DNA of 64,000 nucleotides from Rubripirellula reticaptiva (lineage in GTDB: Bacteria > Planctomycetota > Planctomycetia > Pirellulales > Pirellulaceae), in the NCBI RefSeq assembly GCF_007860175.1, contig NZ_SJPX01000002.1:1657991-1721990 (forward strand), in the 5' to 3' direction. Below, piece after piece: positions 1-9,169 of this stretch (within the stretch, counting starts at the first letter, position 1; each line of letters starts with the position of its first letter). Made by a program: the position numbers and the translations under genes. The notes under the pieces were generated by a model that was not told the DNA's origin, searched no databases, and was given only the letters and a program-made list of their open reading frames with translations.

Positions 1-884
1 TTGTCGGTGCTATACATCACGAACGTGTCGTCACCAATCCCCAGTTCATCAATCTTGTCCAAAACGGTACCGACGTTTTTGTCATGATCGATCATTGCGT
101 CCGCGTACTCGCTCATCCAACGTCCCGACTGACCGACGCTTTCTGGCTTGACGTGAGTGCGAAAGTGCATGTGAGTGAAGTTCACCCAAACAAAGAATGG
201 CTTTTCAGCCTTCGTTTGTCGCTCCATGAAATCGGCAGCTCGATCGGCAACATCGTCGTCAATCGTTTCCATTCGCTTGCGGGTAAGCGGTCCGGTGTCT
301 TCGATCTTGCCATCGGCAAAGGAATGAAGCACGCCGCGAGGGCCGTATTTTTTGCGGAACTCGGGGTCTTTTGGGTAGTCCCGGTGCTCCGGCTCTTCCT
401 CAGCGTTGAGGTGATACAGATTGCCATAGAACTCATCGAACCCGTGATTGGTCGGCAACATTTCGTCGCGGTCACCCAAGTGGTTCTTACCGAACTGACC
501 GGTGGCGTACCCGTGATTCTTAAGCAGTCCGGCGATCGTGGGATCTTCGATCTGCATGCCGGCCGTCGCACCCGGCATACCAACCTTGGTCAGACCGGTT
601 CGCAAGCCGTGTTGGCCAGTGATGAACGAAGCACGACCCGCGGTACAACTCTGTTCCGCGTAATAGTCCGTAAACATCATGCCTTCGCGAGCAACACGAT
701 CAATGTTGGGCGTTTGATAGCCCATCACCCCGTGGGTATAGGCACTGATGTTCGAACGTCCGACATCATCACCCCAAATGATAACGATATTCGGACCTTT
801 GGCGTAAGCGAAGCTGCTAGTCACGAAGACGGCTAGTAGAGCCGCTGCCATCGTGAAGGAGCCTTTGAAGACTGCCAAGTTCAT
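1..884 (-). CDS. Sulfatase, CxAxR type (3' end outside window)
   Basis: This is a secreted type I sulfatase that would hydrolyse sulfate esters, probably of sulfated polysaccharides. About 294 residues are visible and the C-terminus lies beyond position 1. A signal peptide (about residues 1-28, ending SSFAYA) is followed by PNIVIIWGDD, whose aspartates bind calcium. The formylglycine motif is CTAGR with Cys80, so it is the CxAxR rather than the CxPxR form. TGQFGKNHLGD and NHGFDEFYGNLYHLNAEEEP follow. The start is the ATG at 884 in front of the signal peptide. The protein closely resembles the sulfatase at 25875-27365 over the whole visible length, so the two are paralogues of one subfamily. 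The substrate cannot be read from the sequence. Confidence 0.93.
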   Translation of the reverse strand, partial: MNLAVFKGSFTMAAALLAVFVTSSFAYAKGPNIVIIWGDDVGRSNISAYTHGVMGYQTPNIDRVAREGMMFTDYYAEQSCTAGRASFITGQHGLRTGLTKVGMPGATAGMQIEDPTIAGLLKNHGYATGQFGKNHLGDRDEMLPTNHGFDEFYGNLYHLNAEEEPEHRDYPKDPEFRKKYGPRGVLHSFADGKIEDTGPLTRKRMETIDDDVADRAADFMERQTKAEKPFFVWVNFTHMHFRTHVKPESVGQSGRWMSEYADAMIDHDKNVGTVLDKIDELGIGDDTFVMYSTD

Positions 885-976
885 TTTGCAAATCCTGTTG
901 AGTAGGGCAGTTTTCGGGAAAAGTGAACCGCGACAATGAAGCCTGCCACTTTCGCTTCATTGGGTTCAGAATGTCT

Positions 977-2101
977 TTACAACAAGTATCGCAACCAGCT
1001 TTGGGCGCGGATCAAAAACATCACGGGTAATCCCGCGATTTGCAAATCTTCGGTATAGACTGCCGCAATCGCTTGAGTCCCGCCTGGCAGCCGAATCGCG
1101 TCGGCGTCGTCCAGTTTGATTCGCACGGCGAATGCCGATGGCTTTCCTGAATTGAGCATCGTCGGAACAAGGCCTGAAGCGGTCAGTTGACCAGCGCCAG
1201 AGACATCGATCGTGTTGATCACACGACCAGTCAAAATCTCACCTGGGTAGTTGTTCAGTGCGACCTCGGTGTACTGCCCCGGTTTGATTCGCAGATAGTT
1301 TTTCTGGTTAAACGATGCGACGACCACGCCCCGATTGTCTTGCGAATTCTCCAAGACGAAACTGAGCACCGGTCCACTAACGGCACCCACCATCATGCCT
1401 TCGCGAAGCTGCAGGTTGACGACGTAGCCATCGCTTGGTGCGACAACCGTGGTCTGATCAAGTTGGTAGTTCGCCGTGTCCAATTGAGTTTGCATTTGGA
1501 CGATCTGAGCAGCGGCGGAACTGACCGCCAAGTTTGCTTGAGACAAGTTCGTGTTTGCCTGAACCAACGCTGCATCGGCTTGGTTGTAGGCATTGATCGC
1601 GTTATCCAGACTCTGTTGACTGCCGGCTTGTTGGTCCATCAGTTTTTGTTCGCGGTCGCGCGTCTTCGTCGCCAACTCAAGACTCGACGTCGCTCGAGTC
1701 ACGCTCGTTTCGGCCAATACCACCGAAGCTTCGGCGATTTCTTTACTCTGGTTGGCTTGCTCGAGTGAGGCTGTCAGTTGACGAATTGTGTTCTTATACG
1801 GGACCGGATCGACGCGAAACAGCACGTCCCCTGATTTGACAGGAACATTTGGCGTCACGGCCACCTCGATCACTCGCCCTCTCTGATTGACGCCCGCCGC
1901 AATGGGCACAACTTGTTCAAAGGCAATAACGTTACTGGTAAACGGATGATAGTACTGTGCGCAAAACAAAAGCGCAACGATCAATGCAGGACCAACCGAT
2001 GCCGCAACGATTGCGATGGGCAACGACAGTCGTATTAACTTTAACTTTGCAAAGACCAACCACAGGACGCCGCAGTACATTCCCGCCAACAACCAACTCA
2101 T
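977..2101 (-). CDS. yibH: HlyD-family membrane fusion protein, YibH-like
   Basis: This is a periplasmic adaptor of the HlyD/EmrA type, 374 aa, close to the length I recall for E. coli YibH. Two hydrophobic segments at the N-terminus (about residues 1-20 and 27-50) are followed by a split biotinyl-lipoyl domain (VPIAAGVNQRGRVIEVAV and, after the hairpin, VVAPSDGYVVNLQLREGMMV). A long Gln/Ala-rich coiled-coil hairpin (about residues 95-215) lies between the halves. The ATG at 2101 is preferred over the TTG at 2107 because GAGGGG lies 8 bases upstream of it. The gene follows a 57-aa ORF and a DUF3302 gene. DUF3302 (yibI) and yibH are also neighbours in E. coli, which supports the assignment. No inner-membrane pump or TolC gene lies next to it, so the exported substrate is unknown. 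Confidence 0.85.
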   Translation of the reverse strand: MSWLLAGMYCGVLWLVFAKLKLIRLSLPIAIVAASVGPALIVALLFCAQYYHPFTSNVIAFEQVVPIAAGVNQRGRVIEVAVTPNVPVKSGDVLFRVDPVPYKNTIRQLTASLEQANQSKEIAEASVVLAETSVTRATSSLELATKTRDREQKLMDQQAGSQQSLDNAINAYNQADAALVQANTNLSQANLAVSSAAAQIVQMQTQLDTANYQLDQTTVVAPSDGYVVNLQLREGMMVGAVSGPVLSFVLENSQDNRGVVVASFNQKNYLRIKPGQYTEVALNNYPGEILTGRVINTIDVSGAGQLTASGLVPTMLNSGKPSAFAVRIKLDDADAIRLPGGTQAIAAVYTEDLQIAGLPVMFLIRAQSWLRYLL

Positions 2102-2103
2102 GA

Positions 2104-2277
2104 TCAAGTCCCCTCAGCAAGCTTGTCTAGTCGATGCTGAATCTTTTGGATACGATCCGAGATGGCTTCCGGCGTCACGGAGACCTCAGCTGCACTATCG
2201 ACGCCAGATGATTCCATGTGGTGGAGCGTATGATAGAGATAGATGACGTAAACGCAGCTTAGAATGGCTGGGATCAT
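2104..2277 (-). CDS. 57-aa membrane-associated small protein between yibI and yibH homologues
   Basis: This short ORF encodes 57 residues. A hydrophobic N-terminus (MIPAILSCVYVIYLYHTL) looks like one membrane segment, and the C-terminal part is a charged amphipathic helix (ISDRIQKIQHRLDKLAEGT). It starts at ATG 2277, 12 bases after the stop of the DUF3302 gene, with AAGG upstream. Its TGA lies 2 bases before the ATG of the HlyD gene. The tight packing on both sides and the coherent membrane-plus-helix layout argue that it is real. Its family is not recognised. Its C-terminal helix resembles the C-terminal helix of the DUF3302 protein, so it may be a partner subunit; that is inference. Confidence 0.6.
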   Translation of the reverse strand: MIPAILSCVYVIYLYHTLHHMESSGVDSAAEVSVTPEAISDRIQKIQHRLDKLAEGT

Positions 2278-2289
2278 GAGCAACTTGCC

Positions 2290-2622
2290 TTATTGTTTTG
2301 CTTCGAGAGCAGCAATGGAGTTTTCTAAGTGATCGAGCTGACGCGTGAGATCCACGCTCCAAGCCTCCGACGCGGTGCCCGGTTGTTTTTCAACCCAATA
2401 TGCCCACACCATTGCGATCGCCCACAAAATCCCCGTCGGCAACCCCACCCAACCGCAAATGTTGACAGCCTGCGATTGTGGATGTTTGCGTGCCTTAGCG
2501 ATCTGGCCCGGCAACGCAGCCAGTACGACGACGAAAGCTAATAATAGTATTGCAAAGACGATCATGAAAATCAGCACAACCCAGCGGATCGCAGGGCCGA
2601 GCGACTCGAATTGAAATTCCAT
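2290..2622 (-). CDS. yibI: DUF3302 inner-membrane protein, YibI-like
   Basis: This is a small inner-membrane protein of 110 aa. Two hydrophobic segments (about residues 13-36 and 52-73) flank a cytoplasmic-looking loop LPGQIAKARKHPQSQAVN, followed by GWVGLPTGILWAIAMVWAYW. This loop-plus-second-helix pattern matches E. coli YibI as I remember it (IAKKRNHPHADAI followed by GWVSL). The C-terminus is a predicted helix with Leu/Ala repeats (LDHLENSIAALEAKQ). The start is ATG 2622; GAGG lies about 9 bases upstream and a TTG at 2625 is the alternative. It sits between a HAD phosphatase gene and the small protein/HlyD pair. The biochemical role of YibI is not known; conserved linkage to YibH suggests a joint export or envelope function. 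Confidence 0.82.
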   Translation of the reverse strand: MEFQFESLGPAIRWVVLIFMIVFAILLLAFVVVLAALPGQIAKARKHPQSQAVNICGWVGLPTGILWAIAMVWAYWVEKQPGTASEAWSVDLTRQLDHLENSIAALEAKQ

Positions 2623-2640
2623 CAAAGTTACCTCTGCACG

Positions 2641-4014
2641 TTAGTCGTTCATTTTGGATAAACGTAAAACGTCGTTGCCTTCGACGTCCGAGAAATACAA
2701 CAAGCCCGTTTCAGCAATTCGGAAACGTACGGTTTTCTCTAACGCAGCTGCGAATCGTTTTTCTTGGTCCATCAATGCTGGCGGCCCAGCCCGGCGCGTC
2801 GTAGCAAGCGGACCGAACTTGATGCTTTTCTGATTAATTGTCGCCATTCCGTGATAGCGATTAACGCTGGTCGAACCGCTGACGGAACCGTCCGCAGCGA
2901 TCGTGAGCGTGCTTTGCGCCCGGTCCACGACTCCACGGCCTTCGATATCTTCAGCCAGCCAATTGCCAAACAACTTCTGACCGGACGACTCGTCACTATC
3001 CATGCTCTCGTCACCAAAAATCTGACGCCAATCAGTTTTCATGTCTACGACCGTCCAACCTCTTTCGGATGCCACGTCCATCGCCGTCGTCAGCTTTCCC
3101 GAGCTCGGTGGATCCGCGTCGTAGGCATATTCACGGTCCGCATCCGTGTGATGAATAATCATTCCAAAGCTTTTTAGCGGATTGCCGATCGTCGTGTACT
3201 CCATCATTGCTTGGTCACCGTCGCTATTGCCAAAACAAGCGATCGGGCGACGGCCAATGAAATGATGAATCCCAACCGGTTTGCCCTCTCTGTCATCGAC
3301 GAACAGATGATCCAACGTCTTGATCAGCAGCGGCTCTCCGTCGCGTACTACGTACTTGGTTTGCCCTGTCGAGCCAACCACATTCTCGGGCGGAATTCCG
3401 TACACGCGCTCGGACCAGACTCGCATGAAATCCGCGCCACCACCGGAGACGATGAAACATTTGAAGTCGTTGGCTCGCAAGTACCCAAGCAGCTGCTGCA
3501 TCGGTACGTACGTGCATGTGTCATAGGCTCTTTGGAAACGAGGATGCTTGGCCGTTTTCAACCATGCAGTGACGCTCGTGTCAAACTCTTCCGTTGTCAT
3601 GCCCGCATGCGTCAGCGCCAAAACCTGCATCAAGCCGTCGTGATGCTTTCCTTCAAGCAACTTTCCGACATCGCCATCAAGGACCGCCTGGACCATCGGA
3701 TCCGCCGCAAGTTGCGGCTCATCAGGCGAACGCCGCTTTATTTCATCGAACGCGTAAGCCGCTTGAAACGGAATCGGTGTTTCAGACCACAGGGTTCCAT
3801 CATTATCAAACACTGCGACACGGTCCGTCGGATCGACGTAGTCCTTTGATTGCGCGTCCGTCACCGAACTGACGAAGTTGATGATCGACTCTTTTGCTGG
3901 GCCGTCGTTCCAGGACGAGAGCGGATCAGCCGCCTGAGAGAGAAACGGCCAGACAAACAAAAGACCTGTGACGACTAGGCGGACCAGTGGCATCTTCGAA
4001 AGTTTCGTATTCAT
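2641..4014 (-). CDS. Secreted HAD-superfamily phosphatase fused to a META/HslJ domain
   Basis: This predicted secreted protein has 457 aa. After a signal peptide (about residues 1-28) comes a HAD hydrolase. Motif I is VAVFDNDGTLW with Asp70 and Asp72, motif II CFIVSGGGADF, the Lys region LIKTLDHLFVDDREGKP, and motif IV ACFGNSDGDQAMMEY. The nearest type is the phosphoserine-phosphatase-like HAD group. The last 90 or so residues match a META (HslJ-like) domain: SVNRYHGMATI, IKFGPLATTRRA, then a short Glu-containing helix and DVEGNDVLRL. The usual CN of META domains is VN here. The ATG at 4014 overlaps the stop of the upstream gene as ATGA, which implies coupled translation. A longer upstream extension was rejected because it has no signal sequence and overlaps the neighbour. 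The substrate is unknown. Confidence 0.8.
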   Translation of the reverse strand: MNTKLSKMPLVRLVVTGLLFVWPFLSQAADPLSSWNDGPAKESIINFVSSVTDAQSKDYVDPTDRVAVFDNDGTLWSETPIPFQAAYAFDEIKRRSPDEPQLAADPMVQAVLDGDVGKLLEGKHHDGLMQVLALTHAGMTTEEFDTSVTAWLKTAKHPRFQRAYDTCTYVPMQQLLGYLRANDFKCFIVSGGGADFMRVWSERVYGIPPENVVGSTGQTKYVVRDGEPLLIKTLDHLFVDDREGKPVGIHHFIGRRPIACFGNSDGDQAMMEYTTIGNPLKSFGMIIHHTDADREYAYDADPPSSGKLTTAMDVASERGWTVVDMKTDWRQIFGDESMDSDESSGQKLFGNWLAEDIEGRGVVDRAQSTLTIAADGSVSGSTSVNRYHGMATINQKSIKFGPLATTRRAGPPALMDQEKRFAAALEKTVRFRIAETGLLYFSDVEGNDVLRLSKMND

Positions 4015-5507
4015 TCCGCAGGTTCCTCCATCCGAACCATGTTCCAGTACTCTTGCTTGTCGGCGCCGAAGTGAACTAGTGCTGTGGATTCGTCTTCGGT
4101 CAAATTGTGAACGACCGTTTCCATCACGACTTCCTTGTTCTTTTCGTCGGCAAATTTCCAAGCGGCTCTTTGCGTTTTTCGATCAACCGTTCCTTCGATC
4201 GGGCGGCTGGAATCAGTGGTCTCGTTGTAGAACGTCCCGGCGATGATACCTTCTTTACTGACGGCTAATTGAATTAGCAATCCGGTATCCGTGGCCTCTT
4301 CCGCCGAAATAGAAAACACGCCCAATGGCATCCACTCGACCTTATCTGGATTGACTGTTTCTGGAACATTTTCGGCGATCGTGGACGCCTGGTCGTAGTA
4401 CACATCGGCCGCCGCAACTTGCTGGTCATCCACATAGACATAGTTGTCGCGATACACGACGGTCGAACCGTAGTCATATACGACCGGTGTTGGTGTCACC
4501 CAGTTCCAAGCGAAAAAGGTTCCCACCGTAGCCCAACTGCCGACTCGCCAACCCCAATACGGCGGATAACGATTCCAACCATGCTGCCAGCGCCAATGAT
4601 TGGGGTGACGGCTATATCCCGGATCCCAAAAGTTACTGTTGCCGAAGGGACGATTGACGTTGTTTGAATACTTGTTGCGAATCGAACTGACATTGTTACT
4701 GCCGATGCGATTGCCAATGTTGACGCGGTTGCCCGCGTTGATATTGATATCTCGGTCGCCAATGTTTCCGACTCTGTCGCGAACGTTGGTGTCGCCAATT
4801 TTCACATTGTCTTTGATGCTGCCTCCATCGGGACGGTTCGGCCTGTCTTTGCCGATTCCACCTGGCAACGCACTTGGCAATTCGCCAGGCAGCTTTGAAC
4901 CTATATCGCCTGGACGCTTCCCAGTTACCTTGCCAGGTAGCGTTGTCGGGCGGTTGGAACCGCCCGGCATGCCAAGGAAGTCATCCAGTTGTCCAATGTT
5001 GGGACGTTTGCCGCCAAACGTCGGTCCGTTCGCCCCGCCAATGCTGGGGCGATCACCACTTCCCAAACCGGGACGGTCTCCGCCGCCAAGGCTGGGCCGA
5101 CTGATACTAGGTCGATCGGCACCTGGACGACTGATGTTGGGACGACTGATGTTGGGACGACTGATGTCGGGACGACTTGTCGCCGGCTGCGAGATGTTTG
5201 GGCGAGAAACTTGGGGTCGACTTGGGGTAGGGCGAGTTGCACCCGGAAGACTTGGCCGGCTAGGACTGGGGCGGGTAAAATTTGAACGGTTAATCGATGG
5301 TGTCGCTCGACTCATTGACGGCGCATGCGATGAAAAGTTCGGACGGGCACCGCCACCAAAACTGCTGCCGCCCATCCGAGCGCCTCCACCCATTCTGGCT
5401 GCGCCTCCGCTGCCGACACGCCCACCTCCTCGCCCGGCCAATGCGTCGGCTACGGGAAAGGAGCACAGAAAAACTGAGATGCAGAGAATCCAAATTTTGG
5501 TTTTCAT
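4011..5507 (-). CDS. Arg-Pro-Ser-rich repetitive secreted protein (planctomycete mu-protocadherin-like)
   Basis: This protein has 498 aa and a clear signal peptide (MKTKIWILCISVFLCSFPVA). A Gly/Arg-rich segment comes next, then a low-complexity region (about residues 80-240) made of RPxISRPNISRP-type units encoded by near-identical 15-bp DNA repeats around 5100-5200. A segment of degenerate repeats (NVKIGDTNVRDRVG, NINAGNRVNIGNRIG) follows. The second half is aromatic-rich (HPNHWRWQHGWNRYPPYWGW, then TFFAWNWV, YVYVDDQQVAAADVYY) and ends in a globular-looking beta-rich domain. Proteins of this build were labelled mu-protocadherin-like in Rhodopirellula genomes; they are probably cell-surface proteins of unknown role. 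The MKTKIW start is chosen because the longer frame overlaps the upstream gene and hides the signal peptide. It shares an operon with the SnoaL-like gene upstream and the HAD gene downstream. Confidence 0.8.
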   Translation of the reverse strand: MKTKIWILCISVFLCSFPVADALAGRGGGRVGSGGAARMGGGARMGGSSFGGGARPNFSSHAPSMSRATPSINRSNFTRPSPSRPSLPGATRPTPSRPQVSRPNISQPATSRPDISRPNISRPNISRPGADRPSISRPSLGGGDRPGLGSGDRPSIGGANGPTFGGKRPNIGQLDDFLGMPGGSNRPTTLPGKVTGKRPGDIGSKLPGELPSALPGGIGKDRPNRPDGGSIKDNVKIGDTNVRDRVGNIGDRDININAGNRVNIGNRIGSNNVSSIRNKYSNNVNRPFGNSNFWDPGYSRHPNHWRWQHGWNRYPPYWGWRVGSWATVGTFFAWNWVTPTPVVYDYGSTVVYRDNYVYVDDQQVAAADVYYDQASTIAENVPETVNPDKVEWMPLGVFSISAEEATDTGLLIQLAVSKEGIIAGTFYNETTDSSRPIEGTVDRKTQRAAWKFADEKNKEVVMETVVHNLTEDESTALVHFGADKQEYWNMVRMEEPAE

Positions 5508-5595
5508 GATGCTTGCCAATTGAGAATGGGTAGCTGGATCAATCTTGTGTTTCGAAATAAAGACGGTTTTGTTGCGATTCGCAAAGTGGTCCTGG

Positions 5596-6483
5596 TCACT
5601 CACCGCGATTCAGCGTAACTGGGCCTACGCTTGGCAACAGTTCGTCATCCACCTGCCTGGCGATAGCTTGGTAGCTAACCGAACCATCGCTCCCCAGTTG
5701 GTAAATATGAGTGGAAGACCCCACCCGGCCATCCGCGAGAATGCTTTTGGAACTCTCGAGATAGCGACCGTCTTCGATCTTCCATCGACCTGCAGCGTAT
5801 CCTCCATCGGAGTCAAACGTCCATGAGCGGATCGCCTCATTAACAGGATCCCATCCGACGACCTGCGTCCCTTCGAAACTGTCTTCTGCTCCATCTTGCA
5901 CTTCAAAAGAGCGGATGATGAAGTTCTGATTCTTTGACCAGCGGCATGTCGTCGTGATCGATGACTGCTCGTCGCCGGCACTCCACGTTCCAATCATCCA
6001 TTCTAGGTTTTTCAGATGTTCGTAATTCGACGGCGCCGCATCGACGTGCGTGCTCTCAATGATCGAATCAATTTTCCATCCACTCTCTATTTTGACATGC
6101 ACGGCAACATAGTCCGTACGTTCGAGTACTTGCTCTGACGCAAAAATCGTTGATACACCCGTCTCGCGAGCAACGTTCGGCGAGATCATCTCAATCGACT
6201 TCACATCAACAGAGAGCTTTGGATCCTTTACTTCTGCAAAGTACGCACTCAATTGCTCCGACAATTTGTCGCGGCCCTTCGTAACATTCCCTTCAGAATC
6301 GGTCACTTGCCCGTTTTCCATCCAACGGGAAGCGATGCCGGCAACGTTACCGTCGTTGAAGTCCTTTACGTAGCCTTCGACGGCATTGGAAATGGCTTTC
6401 ATGTCGCCGCTTGCGGGTTCGGCCGCCGCAGCGGGAACGAAAACAATCAGCGATGCGATGTAGATGGCGAATAGTTTTTTCAT
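5596..6483 (-). CDS. Secreted SnoaL-like/DUF4440-type protein
   Basis: This protein has 295 aa and a signal peptide (MKKLFAIYIASLIVFVPAAA). Residues 30-145 look like an NTF2/SnoaL-like fold of the DUF4440 kind: AISNAVEGYVKDFNDGNVAGIASRW, then DSEGNVTKGRDKLSEQLSAY, and finally VHVKIESGWKIDSIIES. The second half (about 160-290) begins LEWMIGTWSAGDEQSSI and continues GWDPVNEAIRSWTFDSDGG, a beta-barrel type often attached to such domains in planctomycetes. ATG 6483 is chosen for the signal peptide. It is the first gene of the minus-strand operon that continues to 977. No catalytic residues are evident and the function is unknown. Confidence 0.8.
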   Translation of the reverse strand: MKKLFAIYIASLIVFVPAAAAEPASGDMKAISNAVEGYVKDFNDGNVAGIASRWMENGQVTDSEGNVTKGRDKLSEQLSAYFAEVKDPKLSVDVKSIEMISPNVARETGVSTIFASEQVLERTDYVAVHVKIESGWKIDSIIESTHVDAAPSNYEHLKNLEWMIGTWSAGDEQSSITTTCRWSKNQNFIIRSFEVQDGAEDSFEGTQVVGWDPVNEAIRSWTFDSDGGYAAGRWKIEDGRYLESSKSILADGRVGSSTHIYQLGSDGSVSYQAIARQVDDELLPSVGPVTLNRGE

Positions 6484-7350
6484 AAATTTTCTCGAAGAGA
6501 GTGGTCGACCGAGCGGCGAGAGCCACCAAGCGTCGCTGTCCAACTAATTCTTTATCAAATACTCAATCAAGGATTTTTCCATCATCCGATCTGGTGCGAA
6601 CGGGGATTTGTCGAAGTAGTCCAACCTGAAAGGAAAAACTTGATGCTGTGCGATGCCGAGGGTCGCGTTACGGAAACAGCCTATTGCCATCGCACCACAC
6701 ATTTGCGCCTCACGATCGATTCGAAGCGAGACTTTCATATCGCAAATTTCGCCAACCGATTTCGATTCAAATTCGATCAGTCGCTTACCGGGATTGATCT
6801 TATCATTTGAGCAAATTCTAGTTTGCTCAATCCCGAAAAACTGGACTCATAACACAGATTTTTTTGATTCACGAAACAACCGAGCCCGCCGAGAAAACGG
6901 CTACTGCGTACAGTATTCCGCTGCGTTCTCGGGCAAGTCGAGCCGCCTCGACCAAAAAACGACTAAATTCCCAAGCTGGACTCCGTCGACTTGAGAATCT
7001 CCATGATTGGACCACCGAAGGCCATCTCGCTCGGCGACAACGCAGCAGTGCCCTCTGGATGCAAGAGAGCCGACAACCACCGATGGCGAGCTATTTGCTT
7101 TTGGCCGATTCGGGCAGAGCAACTTCGTTCAACTGTGAGTGCTCTCCATCGACTCTTCCGCAAAATTGTCCGCTCATCTACGAATCCGACCGAGTCGAAT
7201 GCCAGGAAAGACATCTCGATCGACTAACCTTGATGACGCGACCGTTGCCTACACTGCACGCAAAATGAATGCCGTTGACCGTTCCAAAAACCCTCAGTCG
7301 CAGAAACCTTTTGCGTGGTCAATTACGTGGGTCAACCGCTCGTTCACGAG
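6484..7350. other. Gap without a supported gene
   Basis: About 870 bases separate the SnoaL-like operon from the alpha/beta hydrolase gene. The short open frames on both strands show no recognisable motif or signal peptide, and no strong hairpin was seen. A 64-codon minus-strand frame (6544-6738) upstream of the SnoaL gene has no ribosome-binding site and no family resemblance. Promoters for the minus-strand operon should lie between about 6490 and 6700. Confidence 0.5.
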
Positions 7351-9006
7351 TCATGGCTTTGGAACGCCTTTGTTGCGGAACACATCTTTCAAAGATTTGA
7401 TTTGCGAGGGTGACGCGTATTCGGATTGCGTCACCGCCACCCAGCCGTCGATGTAACTCGATGGTGCGTAGTTGTGACCGTGGCCGATCGGAACCGTTGT
7501 CGCCATGGGAAGGTCAAATCCAATTTGCAAGAATGTGATGATCGGATACCAACGCAAGTACGGCGACACATCCGGCCCCGGAGGATCAGTCAACCAAGCG
7601 GGACGACTCCACGCCAGGCTGGGCGAAAACCAAACCATTGGATCGCTTGAGTACTGAATGTACGCGTCTCTCATCGGCCCCCACTCTTTGCCTGGTTCCA
7701 GCGAGTTTTCTTGCGCGGTGAATCGGAGCAGTCTTCCGTCGCGGAATGTTGGCAACCAAGCGGGACTTTCGGGATTGCGATTGCGCACGACGGACTTCCA
7801 TTGCTTGCTCGGAAACGGCGGCCCGCTCCATAGGGCACCGTCGATCGGGTCTTCAAAGACCGTCAGCAGATCGGCGGACTCTTCCGAACCCAGTGACCCA
7901 AGGCTCAAACCATGTAGATAAAGTCGTGGCCGGCCGTCCTTGGGAAGCGTTTTCCAGTAACCGTAGACCTCATCAAACAAAGCCTGGGCCGAATCGATCG
8001 AACGCTGCGGGTCGACCAAAATCGTGATCCAACTTGGCAAGTAGGAATATTGAATGCTGACGATCGCCGTGTCGCCACCGTGTAGGTACTCGACCGTGTC
8101 GACCGCCGATGGATCAAGCCAACCTGTCCCCGTCGGCGTGGCTACGATCAGGACCGAGCGATCAAAGCCACCAACGCGTTTGAGTTCTTCCAACGCTAGT
8201 TTGGCGCGCCCACGCATCGTGGGGCGCGATCGCACTCCGGCGTATACACGAACCGGACGTTCGGCTTCTTCGCCAATGAAGTCCGAGATCTCGGCCTGTG
8301 TCGGACCGAGAGCCAGGAAGTTCTTGCCTTGGCGACCGATCGAATCCCAATTCACGAGCGAGGCTTCGCTTCCGGTCATGGTTTCGTTGGTTGGCGGTTT
8401 GACTTCGTCATCGCTTCGTTCATCTAATTTGGCGAAGAACGAATCGGCGACTGACAACAAGTTCTTTGCGACCAAGTCATTCGAAAGGAACAACACCACC
8501 AACCCAACGCTGACGAACGCAGTGGCGGTCGCCACCTTACGCGGCAAGATGTGATTGAGCTTGCCCGCGACGAATCCGCTCGCAGCGACAAACGCTCGCG
8601 CAAGAGATACCAAGATAGCCCCCAGAACAACCGCAATCGCGGCGGTGCGATACGGATAGGCAGTCTCCAAGTCCTCCATTCCCATTAGGCCACGAATCGA
8701 ATTTTGCCAAAACGTCATGCGCCAAAGGAAACCAACGAATAACAACGCCACGACGCCAACGGTGATCCGCTTGGCGATCAACTGAGTGCGACCGGCAGGT
8801 TCACGGAATTCGAAAAACTGATAGACCCACACCGCCAACACACCAACCGTGTATCCGATCGCCAACGCAAAACCAGATAGAATCCCCTGCACCAAGTACG
8901 TTCGCGGCAACAAAGACGGCGTCACCGAAGCAGCAAAGAACAGTGCCGCCAGCATTAATCCGACAAAGGAGAAAGATTTTTTGTATTGGACCAGTTGTTC
9001 TTTCAT
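7351..9006 (-). CDS. Membrane alpha/beta hydrolase (Abhydrolase_9 family)
   Basis: This protein has 551 aa. An N-terminal membrane domain with about four to six hydrophobic segments (to about residue 190) starts with the family signature ASVTPSLLPR. A cytoplasmic or periplasmic hydrolase domain follows. The nucleophile elbow is LYLHGLSLGSLGSEE, with Ser near residue 370, followed by FEDPIDGALWSGPPF. VPIGHGHNY near the C-terminus may supply the catalytic His. This matches the two-domain Abhydrolase_9_N/Abhydrolase_9 architecture, whose substrate is unknown; a lipid or ester hydrolase at the membrane is likely. ATG 9006 (MKEQLVQYKK) is preferred over a start 48 bases upstream. That choice is supported by a degenerate second copy of this N-terminus at 17035-17109, which starts at the same residue. 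Confidence 0.85.
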   Translation of the reverse strand: MKEQLVQYKKSFSFVGLMLAALFFAASVTPSLLPRTYLVQGILSGFALAIGYTVGVLAVWVYQFFEFREPAGRTQLIAKRITVGVVALLFVGFLWRMTFWQNSIRGLMGMEDLETAYPYRTAAIAVVLGAILVSLARAFVAASGFVAGKLNHILPRKVATATAFVSVGLVVLFLSNDLVAKNLLSVADSFFAKLDERSDDEVKPPTNETMTGSEASLVNWDSIGRQGKNFLALGPTQAEISDFIGEEAERPVRVYAGVRSRPTMRGRAKLALEELKRVGGFDRSVLIVATPTGTGWLDPSAVDTVEYLHGGDTAIVSIQYSYLPSWITILVDPQRSIDSAQALFDEVYGYWKTLPKDGRPRLYLHGLSLGSLGSEESADLLTVFEDPIDGALWSGPPFPSKQWKSVVRNRNPESPAWLPTFRDGRLLRFTAQENSLEPGKEWGPMRDAYIQYSSDPMVWFSPSLAWSRPAWLTDPPGPDVSPYLRWYPIITFLQIGFDLPMATTVPIGHGHNYAPSSYIDGWVAVTQSEYASPSQIKSLKDVFRNKGVPKP

Positions 9007-9169
9007 CGAATCGACTATGCAAGATTTTAATGTGGTTTCGACCAGAGCGATCAACTGGTATTCTGTTCGATACGCATGATGTCTACCACGCCCATTTCAT
9101 TACTCTTTTTGTTCTGGAAACTACGATCATCGTCGTCGCCCGAAAAGGCGATCTGTTTTTGGCGAGTGA

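Noticed and set aside
5100..5200. Short direct repeats considered as a CRISPR array
   Set aside because: The 15-bp units are contiguous, lie within a coding sequence and encode RPNIS-type repeats; there are no spacers.
4639..5523. 294-codon plus-strand open frame rich in Pro, Gly and Arg
   Set aside because: It is the antisense reading of the repeat-rich surface-protein gene; the repeats keep several frames open.
6544..6738. 64-codon minus-strand frame upstream of the SnoaL-like gene
   Set aside because: It has no ribosome-binding site, no motif and no signal peptide.
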